NCBI GenBank assembly: GCA_963971425.1
Contig: OZ020515.1
Span: 36,842,371-36,906,370 of the forward strand
Length of the DNA: 64,000 nt
Direction of reading: 5' to 3'
From: Bryoerythrophyllum caledonicum
Taxonomy: Eukaryota > Streptophyta > Bryopsida > Pottiales > Pottiaceae
Position numbers and translations under genes: made by a program. Every line of letters begins with the position of its first letter. Position 1 is the stretch's first letter. Positions 21,392-32,793 of this stretch are shown here, piece by piece. The notes beneath the pieces are model-generated. The model was not told the DNA's origin. It made no database searches and saw nothing but the letters and a program-made list of their open reading frames with translations.

Positions 21392-24300
21392 CTAAATTGC
21401 TGCAAGCGCGCCGTGCTTCGTAGTACAATCCCAGCTGACCTCGAAGCTCTTGCCAATGGGCAAGTTGAGGTTGGTGATCGTCAAGGACGAGTCTCCGTTG
21501 TTGAAGCTCACCTTGGCCGCGTTGTGGATTTGCCCATTCACAAGAACAGACGCGGGCGAGGCGGCCGCGCCGAGCACCGACACAGTTTGCAGGACGAATC
21601 CCTGCTTGAGAGCGTACGCGCCCTCCGTCACGTTGGCCGTCAAAATGTAGCGTCCATGGCCCCTGAACGCCTGATACTCGACGTAAGTTGCAGTGCCGTT
21701 CTTGACCTCCATCTGCAGCTGGTCGTCGTCGTCGACGAAAAGCTCGCCAGTCGCGACGTCCACTTGGTCGCAGACAGCGGACGCCGACATGCACGACGTA
21801 GGCTCGGGAGGCAAGGCGACGAGAAGCGTGAATGGCGTCTTGCGCGCCTCCGCGGTGCTCCAGGCGGGCTCCTGCATGGGGAGGATGGCGCCCGCCCTGA
21901 CGTGCACGTTGATCTTGTCCAGCGGCGCCTCCAGGGAGTGGAAGGAGCTGTTGGCGGTGGCGTGGATCACTTCCTTGGGGTCGAACAAGTTGTACCAGAC
22001 GCCCGCGGGGAAGTAGGGGTTCACGGCCACTTGGCCCGCCTGCAGCACGGGCGAGACGAGGATGTCGGTTCCCAGCAGGAACTGGTCGCCGATCCCCCAC
22101 GTCCGCGGATCCTCGGGGACTGCGAAGAAGAGCGGCCGCGCCAGTGGCGCGCCTGTCGTCCGCGCGCCGTACATCAAGGTGTAGAAGAACGGTAGCAGCC
22201 GGTACCTCCATGAGTACACAAACTTGGCCGTTTCGGTCACCGACTCCCAAAGATAAAACTCTTGCGGTCCCACGTGAATGTCGGAGTGATCCCTCGAGAA
22301 TGGATAGAATGCACCAACCTGGAATTATAGGAGAAACGTCATTAGGAGCTGTATCCTAGCATCAGTCCATGTACCTTTGCATATCAAACGAACAAAACCA
22401 TTCTAGCTTTAGTTGTTACCTGAGTCCACCGAACGCAGAGCTCTTCATTAGTTAGGAAGTTGAAGCCACAAATATCAGCTCCCACCATCGGCACTCCGAA
22501 CATGCCCGAGTTGATCAAGCTCACAATGGAGTACTGAAGGTCGCCCCATGTGGCTCCGTTGTCCCCAGTCCAGTGCGCAGCGTATGAACCGGATCCCAAA
22601 AACATGGACCGAGCCAGCACAAACGGCCGCTTCCCATTCAACTGCACGAAAAGATTCGATCAGAAAGAGGCAACTCCATGTATATTGAACTTACAGCTAA
22701 CCAGGTAGGATAGTGAGTTTACGGACGTGTTTTATTACCTCCTTGAGAGCTCTGTAAGTGGCGAGACCTTCACTGAATCCGTACACATTGTGAGTATCAT
22801 ACGCCCGGATGCCGTTGTAGTGCTCACAGTTCATGGCCATGGTGTGCGAGTACAGAGGGCGGTGCACGCCAAGGGAGTTGATGTGATAAGGAGGGTCGTC
22901 CCAGCGGTCCACGTTCGTGTTGTCGCAGATCATGCAGCACTCGTCGATCTGGGGACACACCTTGATCTCCGGAGGATAGTAGCAAGTCGGCCCACCGCAG
23001 AAGTTGGCAGGCTCGTTCATGTCGAGCCAGAGCCCGTCAAACGGGATCACCTTGTAAAACTCCGCTACCTCCGTGGACCAGAACTCCTGCGCCTTCGGGT
23101 GGAGGAAATCCGGAATGTTGGTCGCTCCCGGCCACACCTGCGCAATGTAGCGGTGGCCTGTCGCGTTTCGCATGAAGATGTCAAGCTTGTCGCCGCGCGC
23201 GTACGTCGAGTAGTTCGTGTCAATCTTGATTCCTGCAGCGTTCGTGTTAGTCATCCTTCCTACATCAACCATCGATTGGAGTATGACGTTCGATTGCTAG
23301 GATCCTCTAGCAACATTGAAAACAAGTTGGTACATTCTATGTGGATGATTTTAGGATTCTTACCTGGGTCCAGGATCATGATGAACTTTTGGTGGTTGGC
23401 GTGCAAGTTGTCGACAAACGACCTCAGCTTCTCCGCAGGGTAATTCACAGGGTCTAGGGTGAAATCCTTATAGTGATCCATGTGATCAATGTCCGACCAC
23501 ATGGACTCAACCGGAATCTTCACCTCCTTGTACCGCCTCATCACCGTCTCCAGCTGCTCCACGCTTTTGTACCCGTAACGCGACTGATGAAAGCCTGCAA
23601 ACCACACAACCAGTCAAAGAAAGAAATCTCCAATCCGCAAAATCGACACAAAACAGAGTAATTGTCTACAAAACAGAGGGGATAGAGAGTGTTGCATACC
23701 AAGCACCCAGTAAGGCATCGAGGCCGGTCGGCCAACAAGCTGCGTATACTGATCCACAATATCCAAAGGCTTAGGTCCGGCGAAGAAGTAGAAGTCGAAG
23801 ATCCCACCGATGACCTTGAACGTGATGGAGTCGTCGCCATAGTCCACATCCATGCCGTTGCTGTTCATGAGGGCAACGCTGTGAGCGAGTCCGCCATCGC
23901 GCACGTCCATCACGAACGGATAAGTGCCGTAGAGATCAATGTCGATGTTCCAGCTCCCAATGTCGGTGGCCCAGAGCGTGTACTGGCGGCCGTGCGCCAG
24001 CCGCAGCCCGTCGGGGCGGGTGCTCTCGCCCAACCCATACAGAGCAGACTTGTACGGCAGCTGGGAGGAGATTTCCAGGTACTGGTCCTTGAACACCATG
24101 TTGTTGAACCCGGGCTTGGCCTCGCTCTTGCTCGGTGAGGACGTGTTGAACAGAACCTCCCCGTTGGATTTCCGCACCACGGCGAACCCGAACGGCTCGG
24201 CTATGTACCGAAACTCCAGAGGATGGCTGCTTGCTGCCACTCCCTTCTTCTCGACAGGGCCGAGCTTGCGGGAGGTCCTGGAGCCGCTCTCAACGCCCTC

Positions 24301-24751
24301 CACTCCCTCCCGCGGGAGCAACATCTGCGGAACCTCATAGCGCTCAGAGTCCGCGTCCGTCACGTGCACTTGAAGACGCTCACCGCTCTGATACCTGATA
24401 AAAAGAAAACACCGTCAACAGCTACTAGAATCAAACCCACCCCAACCTAGAAACTCAAACACCACAGCCTGGCCATAAGCAATCAAACCCGAACACACTG
24501 CACAATACTAACCTGGCCACAAGCTTGAGACGCTTGATATCCTTCCCCAGCGTCTGAGGCGTCTCCTTGATCACCTCGAGGTAGGCCAGGACGCCATCGG
24601 CGCCCTTCAAGTCCTCGATCGACACGAGCTTGTACCCGCTCCCCACAGCAGCACCAGACTGGCTCACGAGACCACCAGTAGCGCTCCCATTCACCAAAAC
24701 CAGAGCTGCAAACGCGAGACCAAAGAGCAAAGCGGCGGATGATAACCCCAT
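21392..24751 (-). CDS. XYL1: Alpha-xylosidase-like glycoside hydrolase family 31
   Basis: A predicted 933-residue secreted enzyme that removes alpha-linked xylose (or glucose) from oligosaccharides; the best fit is the plant apoplastic alpha-xylosidase acting on xyloglucan. Exons: 24751-24513, 24394-23700, 23594-23370, 23232-22739, 22641-22420, 22318-21392; all five introns are GT-AG and keep frame. The N-terminus has a hydrophobic signal peptide ([20 protein letters not shown]). The GH31 nucleophile is Asp457 in [13 protein letters not shown] and the acid/base is Asp578 in [11 protein letters not shown]. The cysteine-rich insert just after the nucleophile (CGGPTC...CP...CC..C) followed by WDDPPY is the pattern I associate with XYL1 rather than alpha-glucosidase. 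Length agrees with plant family members (about 900-930). Exons are GC-rich against AT-rich flanks. The choice between xylosidase and glucosidase is not certain. Confidence 0.88.
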
Positions 24752-25130
24752 AGCTCCTGTGGAACGATCAGAACTCTATCTAGACATGAGAGCGCGAGCG
24801 AGACGACGCGCCTCTGCACAGCTCGCGCACACAAGACGATCGCGAGGAGCGGTGAGTTTATGCGAAGCGCGGAGAAGGGCGTGGAATCGATGCCACTTGG
24901 CGGACCGGTGCCCGTGGAGGTGCGCGAGTCCCGGGCAGCCGTTGAAGTTTACCCACGCGCCTGCCCGGGCCCCGGAAAGATGCTCCGCTCGCTGCCCGTC
25001 AACGGAAGCCGTCCGTCGGACCGTGGTATTTTCGGTGCCCGTGCGCCACGTGGCGGATCCCGAGGGAGTGGGGCCCGCGTTTGCAGTTTGCGAACCTTGA
25101 AGTTGCATGTGTGGCTTTTTTAAATGGTGC
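24752..25130 (-). promoter_or_regulatory. GC-rich 5' region of the GH31 gene
   Basis: The ~380 bases upstream of the ATG are far richer in G+C and CpG than the surrounding DNA, typical of a 5'-UTR/promoter island. No core element could be pinned. Frames here are not convincing as genes. Confidence 0.4.
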
Positions 25131-25204
25131 CCCGAATGTTTTCCTTGAAATAATGGGGTTAAATCGGACGGTGTAAATGTGACTAATTCCAAATGGAGAA
25201 TGTC

Positions 25205-25330
25205 CAAAAAAAATTTGGAAAATTCAAGAGATTTGTCTAGGTGATACTCGTGTGATGCCTATGTGATACCTATGTAATGTCAAGGGGATACCCTTTGTGT
25301 CCAAACTATTACGATTTGGAAAAATTAAAA
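25205..25330. repeat. Degenerate GGTGATACC repeat block
   Basis: Related to 13075-13260, with the same lead-in and several ATGTGATACCTATGTAATG-like units. Confidence 0.45.
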
Positions 25331-26539
25331 CTTTGACAAGTAGGGGCCAAAAGTGACCTCTGCGTAAGGTATCCTATTGTTGATTTTGGGCTAGAGATTT
25401 AGAGATTTGGATCATTTGGAGGATTGTACATATAAGTTACATTACTACGGTATATTCATAACATTTTAGAATCAACGTTGAGGGTACCTCTTATGTTTTT
25501 GGAATAGACTCAAGTGAATGGTTCTTTTCTAGTAGGCCACATTCACCCTTTTCACCAAAGCTTATCTATTTCTTCAATGTGATAGCCATTTCCTTCATAT
25601 GCATTAGGTTCTCCAAGTTTGGTCCTAATAGTTGTAAGCTCATTTTAAAATCATCTTCTTTTGTTGATTATGAAACGAATGGTTGCCTCAGCACTAGTTC
25701 TTTAAACTTATATGTATTTAGTTGAATGCCTCTTGATTATGCCTCTCTTGGCATAACCAAGCCGTTTCATTCTTTTTATCAAAGAGATTCAAATAGTTCA
25801 TTCATTTCTAGTGAAATGATCATTGTCTTGTTATGATTGATGGCTTTTCATCCAAATTTTTAAAAGAAAAACTTGTCAAATTTGGGTTCAAATGTAGCCA
25901 TAATGAAAGGGCCTTTACGATCCAATTAGATGGTTTAAATTGTGTTTATTGTAAATAGTATCTATAATATAACAAAAGGAACTTTCATAAAGATTTCATA
26001 AACTTTCAAAAACTTTCGATTACTTCATTACTCATTGCATTAGAACGAGCAGTTTCAAAGTGTTTTTGATGTGAAAATGCCTTGGGCCTTTACGGGTTCA
26101 CACACTTCTAATTATCTTTTCATCTTCTCCGCCATATGAACCCTTGCCTCACACAACCATGCCTTTGGCTGAAATTCTTCAGTGCACTTCTCCACCAGTA
26201 AAGTGGCCCTTACATGAAGTCACATTCTCAATCTGCAAGTAGAATGTTGCAACACCTTGCATGTGACACCCATCACACTGGTACTCTTGTTCATTCCAAC
26301 ACCGGCTGCATTTCTTCACTTGTCTAGAGCCCATCTAATAGTATTGTGGTGTTGCAACAACTGTCACATGGCAAGGATGACCCCAATGTAACTGACATTA
26401 TGGGAATGCAAACGGGTGCAGTTTGGAAATGTAAGCTTATTAGAGTTTTCTTGAAAGTAAAGGATCTTTCGCCACGAATCTTAGGGTCTTATGTTAATAA
26501 TTGGGACTACATGTACATGGTGACTTGGTTTGGGAAAGG
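25331..26539. other. Intergenic with a fragment of the long TTAA family
   Basis: At about 25975-26097 the sequence matches the right end of the long family (ATTAGAACGAGCAGTTTCAA, then CCTTGGGCCTTTACGGGTT). No gene is recognised elsewhere. Confidence 0.4.
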
Positions 26540-26830
26540 TGTGGGGGAACCACCAGTCAATCTTTTGAGAATTTAGGGTACTACATGGGAGCTTTAGCTT
26601 GCATTGGGTAGGACCCAAGAGCATTGATTGTTGTGCATCTCGTTGGTGCAGAAAAATGGAGCATGAGATTTTTGGACGTCCATTCTCGTGCACAAAAAAG
26701 TTTCGTCATATCTGGCACCGTATTCCTACTGGCTTTCCGGTTTGGGGTGCACTTTGAGGAAAACTATATTGTGGACACTAAAATAGGCCTCATTGAAGTA
26801 AGGGTATGTTCGCACTTGGTGTTTGAGTGG
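26540..26830 (+). repeat. Dispersed repeat family (three copies)
   Basis: Shares TTTAGGGTACTACATGGGAG, GCATTGGGTAGGACCCAA, a CACCGTATTCCTACTGGC block and GAGGAAAACT with 37110-37350 in the same orientation; the first part is found inverted at 27935-28110. The class is unknown. Confidence 0.5.
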
Positions 26831-27223
26831 TGGTAGAATAAGGAATTTAGGTGCAGCTTTAGACACCACTCCTAACATAAAGTGCATAATAACCTTGTTA
26901 CTAGCACTAAGATGGTGGCCAAAATTTTGTTCACATCAACGTACTCTCATGATGAGTACATGGGGTGTCCCACTTTGCTCCATGACCTCTTGGCAATTTG
27001 TGGGTGCACCTTGTCATTCCATCTTTCGACAGGACCAAAAGGCAACTTGTGGTATTTCAATATTCTATCTCGTGGGTGTAGTACAGTACCCACAAACACT
27101 GAAGCATGGGCTGCAAAATTCAATGTACAATCCCAGTTGATAGAAGATTTTGCGTCTTGTACCTTCCAAAAAGTAACAACTTCAAATTATCATCAATAGA
27201 TCATATTAAAAAGAGGTGGAACA
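26831..27223. other. Intergenic, nothing recognised
   Basis: Two overlapping 105-codon frames without recognised motifs. Confidence 0.3.
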
Positions 27224-27520
27224 TTAACCCTTTAATGCCAATGTGGACCATGAGAGCTGGGAGAATCTACAAGTGTAATAGATTAGGTGTAATATCATCT
27301 ACACGAGGGTACATTTCAGGACGACCCCACTTCACGAAAGTCACTGTAGTTTGCTAATGCCTGTATGGGTTGGAGATAAATTTGTTCCATCTGACGGATA
27401 TTCACTAGTGTCACACACGTTGCAACAAAAAAAAGTGCATTTAACTGACAAACAATGGGCTATACTCGGAAATACACGTATGTCAGCTCCATTTTGACTA
27501 GCTCAGCTCTAAAGGGTTAA
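27224..27520. repeat. Short-type TTAA-family element, both TTAA intact
   Basis: TTAA at 27224-27227 and 27517-27520. Termini are TTAACCCTTTAATG at the left and TTAACCCTTTAGAG on the complement of the right. 297 bp; related to 1588-1885 and 61790-62090. Confidence 0.6.
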
Positions 27521-27934
27521 GTTACCTGGCCAAAAATTGTGAGTTTTGCATATTTGGAGGAAACACATAATAATAAAATTACTTTTCAACAATAGTACTT
27601 AGTACTTCAATTTGAGCCCAAGTGATTTCATATTTTATGAGTTTTCAAAGTGGTTTGCCATTCCGTTACTAAATACCCCTCATATGCGCCAACCAAAAGT
27701 AAGATATCATGACTAATAGAAAACCTTAATTTGGAGCTATGAAAGCGTGAATGGAATGGAAATGGTAGCATAAATGGGGCAATTTGTAGATTGTTGATTA
27801 TGGGATGCCGTTGGTATTGGGATGGATTATCTTAAAAGAAGTTTTTATGAAAGTCCCATGAGAAGAGGAAAGAGATAGAGAAGGTGAGCTTTAAAATATG
27901 GCAATAATCAAGAGCATGAGAAATTTCATGCTTT

Positions 27935-28110
27935 TTTTTTTTGCACCAACGAAATGCATGAGTAGTAATGACAATCAATGTTCTTTGGTCCTATCCAATG
28001 CAAGCTAAAGTTGTCCCATGGTACCCCAAGTTCTCGAACTATTGACCAAGAGTTCCTCTACACCTTTCCAAAGCCAAGTCACCCTCTCCATATGGTCCTT
28101 GTTACAAACA
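27935..28110 (-). repeat. Dispersed repeat family, inverted partial copy
   Basis: Reverse complement of the first ~150 bases of the repeat at 26540-26830 (CCTATCCAATGCAAGCTAAAG, GTACCCCAAGTTCTCG). Confidence 0.45.
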
Positions 28111-29389
28111 TAAGATCATAAAGTAGGAGGTGACATAGGGCCAAGGAGGAATAACCCCCTTGTCGCCCCCTTTCAGAGAATGGATGGAGATGGATGGAGA
28201 GTCAATCCCTCCCCATCTCCTAGCGACTAGGTTTTAGAATTCAGGGCTCATGGATCAAAATTTAGAGTTTAGGGCGTAGGGTTTGAATGGAGCTATGGGA
28301 ATGGGGTTGTGGAAACGGACAGGAGAACGGAGAGGGGGATGACCCCGTCCATCCCTTTGAAGAGCAACGAGGAGGGCATGCAAAGGTGCAGACCATCAGT
28401 GAAAGAATGGCTTCATGAAGAAAAAAAAGTGAGGAAGGAAGAAAAGTGCAGACCATGTCCACTTGGCGCTTGGCTTTGGGCAATATCCTTGGCAGCCAGA
28501 CCCTGACAATGCACCTTTGGGCTTTTGGCAACTTTGTGAACTGTAGGTATTTAAGTTATATTCACTTCGATCTTTCTGTGGTTAATTTTTCCTGCTATTC
28601 TCAAGTGTAATTCCTGATGCGCCAATGGGTGGTGGTACGTGGAGAAGCCCTGAACCCATCAGCGATGCAGCGCCATCGCGGACCCACCGCACGTGAGGCG
28701 CCTCCGCCACCGTCCGCTGCATCCTGCCTTGCACACTGTTCATGCTCCTCTTGGCCTTGCTTCGTCTGCTGCCATATATATAATTTTTTATTTTTATTTT
28801 TTTTTTGGCACAAAGACAAACAAAGTTTGAATTGCAAAGTGAACACCGAAAGAAAGAACGCGCAAGGATCGGTAGCGCGGAGCCAAGGCCAGATCCTAGT
28901 GGGAATCTCACTGCCTATTCATCTTTGAATTGGCCTTGCTGCCAGATATTTTGCTTGCTCATTCGGAGAGAATTCGAAAGTATGTGCTCAGGTAGGACAA
29001 CCTGAAGCCAACTAGCGACCGATATTGCTTCTTTCAATACTCTTCCAAGGAGGAAATGTAGCATGTCATCCATCATGAATGAATTTATTGTCATGTAATG
29101 AAATGCTACAATTCCTCCTTGAAGTCTAGGAAGGGCATAGAAGCCTATGACCGTGGAATCAATCCCAATTTTCATTCTGCTCTGTACTCTAATTTTTCCT
29201 CAAATATAAGTGGGAATTCTATTATTTTATTTTCAGAGATGAGATGTCATGTTTTGTATATGTCACAAACATCACAACTTTTTATTTGGAAAAAAATTGA
29301 GTTTATTGTGATTTTTTGAAGAACTAGTGAAGAAAATTCATATCATTTACAATGCTAAAACATTGAGAAAATTTCACCAAAGCTGTACA
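28111..29389. other. Intergenic, nothing recognised
   Basis: A GC-rich patch lies at 28615-28740. The ~100-codon frames in it overlap on both strands and are unrecognised. Confidence 0.3.
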
Positions 29390-30085
29390 GTGGGGTGACA
29401 CCCAAATTGGCGCCTTGTGCAATTCCAGGGAAAGTGCCAACTTTGACACCCTTCCAAGGGCTGAAAATTGTTAATTTAACATGAAATTTTGGGGACAACA
29501 TCACCTTTATGTTGACAACATGCTTACCAAATTTCAAGTCTAGGAGATGTATACAAAAAAAGGTTATGCAAGATTTACCAACATGGGGTAGTTGTGAGAA
29601 AAGTTTCACAGCTCCCGACTTTGACACCCTCCCAAGGCTTGAGCAATTCTTTTTTTTTCCCATGATATTTTTGGAGTGAAAACACCTTAATGTTGTTTAC
29701 ATGTGTGGAAAATTTCAAGTCCAAAAGGTCCACACAAAAAACTATATTCCAAATCTACAACATGTATAGTTTTGAGAAACAAAGGGGAAAACCATTTTAC
29801 TACTTCCAACTTTGGCACCCCCACTAGGGCAGAGAATTTGTTATTTCAACATGAAATTTTTGGCACAAGGTCATCTTCATGTTGATAACATGTGTGAAAA
29901 GTTTCAAGGCCAGGAAATGTATTCTAAAGAAGATATTCAAAATCTACCAACATGGGGGTTAGCTATGAGAATAGTTTGAAATTCATGGGCTGAAATTTAT
30001 CACGTATCAACAAAAACTCAATCCTAGGGAGGGTGTTCAAGTTGGAAGTAGTGATAAGCTTTCCCCTTTGTTTCTCACAACTATG
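29390..30085. repeat. Array of ~178-base units, second cluster
   Basis: Four imperfect units, two in each direction, share AACATGAAATTTTTGGCAC, CATGTTGATAACATGTGTG, TTTCAAGGCCAGGAAATGT and AATCTACCAACATG blocks with the cluster at 54468-55690. No clear outer inverted ends are found here. Confidence 0.5.
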
Positions 30086-30310
30086 AAATTTATCACGTAT
30101 CACCAAAAACTCAATTCCACTTGGAAGATCATGGCAATGGCATGTACTAATCTCTGCACTTCTGCGTTACTCTTCAACTCACACACCAGCGTCGAGTCAC
30201 ATCCTCTCCTTCGACGCAACAATTGCCAACTCGAACTCCAACTCCCAATGCATCAGAATTCCGCAATGCCAGCCTAAGATTCAAGGCATGTTTGCCGAAT
30301 TGGGAATCAA

Positions 30311-30413
30311 GGTTTAGGGTTTAGGGTATAGCTATGTTTGCTGAATTTCCTGGTCGCTCCATGAAATTCTGTGTTGCTGTTTCATGCGGACCAGGTTTAG
30401 AGATTAGGGTTTA
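30311..30413 (+). promoter_or_regulatory. Telobox-type motifs upstream of POP4
   Basis: GGTTTAGGGTTTAGGG at 30311-30326 and ATTAGGGTTTA near 30403 lie 350-450 bases upstream of the POP4 ATG. Plant telo-boxes (AAACCCTAA) are common in promoters of ribosome-biogenesis and RNA-processing genes, which fits the downstream gene; function here is inferred. Confidence 0.35.
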
Positions 30414-30756
30414 CATCAGGAAATTAGCGTTAGTACTAAGTTGGTTGAACTTGGAGTTTAGGTTTACTGGGCACAGACATTTTGCTGTTGTGGTTATTGA
30501 TGGATGAGTTGGTTCCGGGTTTTTTTTCACGGTATTTCTGTGCATTTTGGTTGCTGGATGTGGTGTGATTGGAGACTTTGAAGTTAGGGTGGGTTGTGGA
30601 TGGATATGTTATTGAGTTCTAGAGATTTAGGTTTTGATGGTGATCTGGAAAGGTGGGTGGTGAAGGTTAGGGTTAAAGTTGTCATCTGATTGTGCTTCTT
30701 GTAGGGGTTGCAGCAGATATGGCGTTCTGTGATTGAGCTTCGAGAGGAGGTTGGCA

Positions 30757-31747
30757 ATGGCGGAGCGGGACGGCGTGAGGGATTGGTACCTGAGGCAGCA
30801 CGCAGCTCGAGGGCCTGCTAAGGCCGTCAGTGTTGCTGTAAACCCCACTTCTTAAACCCTGCTGTGCTTAAACCCTGAGTTTCAGTTCTGGAATTGACGC
30901 CGCTGCTGGGTTTCGTCAGGATGGGGAGAAGAAGAAGAAGGCCCTTGGTCCGGATGAGCGGAATTACGCGAGGCTCTCTCCAGTTGTGCTCAACGGGCCA
31001 CTTTCCTCAAACTTGCAGGTTTGTTTTTTCATCACAGGATATGCGTTTGGTGAATTATGATTGTGCTTCCTGTTTTCACTTTCTCACCGTTTCTTTTTTT
31101 CTCGTTCACAGCTGCGCAGGGACAGTCCGAACGTAGGAGTGGATACAGTCGTGCAGGAGCTTCTTGCTAGTAACACAAAAACAGCAAGCAACATCGCTAG
31201 CACGATCGAGAACCGCCTCCTGGACAGGCCTTACTTGCTCGACAACCCCGCAACGCACGGCGGCGCAGCAGAGAGGGCCAAGGACCGAGCACTCCGCGCT
31301 CGCAGCAAGAGATCCGCCAAGCACTTGTCCATGCGGCAGCATCGCCAGGCCGGGTCATTGGACCTCCCCGCCGAGTTTGTCAAGTACAGCCTCTTCCTTC
31401 CGATGCAGGAGATGTGGCAGAGCTATGCGAGGAGCTTGGTGTCGGAGTGCAACGATGGCAGTGTGCAGCCGCGGCTCCTGGCAGCGGACCTGCACGGCGC
31501 CATGATGGCGGTGGTGGAGGCGAAGAGCCGGAGCCATGTGGGCGTGCAGGGCATCATGATCCGGGAAACGGAGCAGACGTTTGGGATCCTGACCTTGCAA
31601 GACAAGATGCGCGTGGTGCCCAAGGCGGGCGCCGTGTTCATGCTGCAGGTGGACACGCTGCGAGTGACGCTGATCGGGAACAACCTGTTCTCACGGGAGC
31701 TGCACCCCAGAATGCAACAGCAGACGAAGCCCAGCGTTGCGCTTTGA
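30757..31747 (+). CDS. POP4: Ribonuclease P/MRP protein subunit POP4 (Rpp29)
   Basis: An RNA-binding protein subunit of RNase P and RNase MRP, which process tRNA 5' ends and pre-rRNA in the nucleus. Exons: 30757-30825, 30920-31018 and 31112-31747; the first donor could instead be at 30838 (GTAAAC), adding four residues, since both keep phase 0. The product is about 267-271 residues. The C-terminal half is the conserved p29 domain: FVKYSLFLPMQEMW, then LLAADLHGAMMAVVEAKS and HVGVQGIMIRETEQTFGILT with KMRVVPKAG. The N-terminal part is lysine/arginine-rich (GEKKKKALGPDERNY), as in other family members. The ATG context is good (G at -3 and +4). It converges on MTHFR, leaving about 1 kb between stop codons. 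Confidence 0.85.
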
Positions 31748-31834
31748 TGTGCCATTTCTTTGTGCTCTATTTGCCATCTCCTCACATACACAGCTATGGC
31801 CAGTCACCTGCTACATCACTATACTATCTGGCCT

Positions 31835-32049
31835 GATCTCATCTTGGACAAGGTGACTGAGGAGGACGCCGTTGCCGTTTCTGGGAGGAAGGTGATGGCG
31901 GAGGAAGGAGTGGACCTGGCGGTTGATCTGATGCAGGCGAAGTCTAGACGCTTCCGATGGCAGCAAAGCAGGTTCCTCTGAGGCGGCCACAGCGAGGCTC
32001 ATGGAGCTTGTCGAGAACGGGAGTATTGAGACGTCCGCTACAAGTTCAT
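31835..32049 (+). pseudogene. Coding-like segment with one frameshift, unidentified
   Basis: Just past the POP4 stop, one frame reads VTEEDAVAVSGRKVMAEEG and continues to about 31950, and a second frame reads SSEAATARLMELVENGSIET to a TAG at 32047-32049. A single one-base shift near 31948 would join them. Composition is like an exon, not like the flanks. It may be a relic of a C-terminal exon, or chance in a 3'-UTR. I do not recognise the family. Confidence 0.3.
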
Positions 32050-32793
32050 AGAATTCATATGGTGGAGTTTGTGTGTTTCTGAAATCTTCATGACAGCATG
32101 AGACCGAGCGAAGTTGACGTGCACAGAAATAACAAGTTCAGAGATGAAAGCACCTGAGTTTCGCAGAATAGAAAGTGAGCGAACGTCGTGTACAGTGTAC
32201 ATCAGAGATTAAGGAGGGATTGTCAATTAATTAATGATTTTTTCAGACTGTACATTGAAAATTTGCTATACAATGGAACCAAGCACAGAGATATATCTTG
32301 TCATTCCCATATTATGTCGCTTTATATTTTTAATGTTGTAACAACAGGGTAATATAATTTAGTTTCATGCCATTTTGACAACGAAGTAATGTCGATTTTT
32401 TCATATCACAGTTTCATGTCAACTTGACGTGTTCGCGTTAATCCCATCGACTATTATTTTCGTATTTAACAGCTTGTATAATGTGCTCGTGCAACGGTGC
32501 ACTCAAGCCTGGCGACTGATATGAGGTATCGATTGCGTACTGGAGGTGAAAGAGGGAGAAGGAGAGCACGCAGCATGTGTATAATTTACAATTTAGTGTT
32601 CAGTAACCTTTCCCTCAGCCCCTGTCAATTACCCCAATGCAGGACCTAAAAGTAGTTTCTCGCATCTGACAAAAGCTTTTTACCCAGTCAGACAAATGAA
32701 TAATTGTTCGCTGTCAACTAAGTAATATCAAAGGACTATATGAAATTCAAAATATGCATGTCTGCGTCTATAACGTGGTGGTTGAAATTACAT
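32050..32793. other. Convergent 3' regions of POP4 and MTHFR
   Basis: AT-rich with no further gene; it should contain both polyadenylation regions. No conserved signal was assigned. Confidence 0.45.

Noticed and set aside
21413-22195. 260-codon plus-strand frame and other frames over the GH31 exons
   Set aside because: Antisense or out-of-frame shadows of exon 6; the minus-strand product has full GH31 similarity.
21392-24751. Alpha-glucosidase (starch or ER glucosidase II) as the GH31 identity
   Set aside because: Possible, but the signal peptide and the Cys-rich insert after WLDMNE followed by WDDPPY fit the secreted alpha-xylosidase group better; left as the main alternative.
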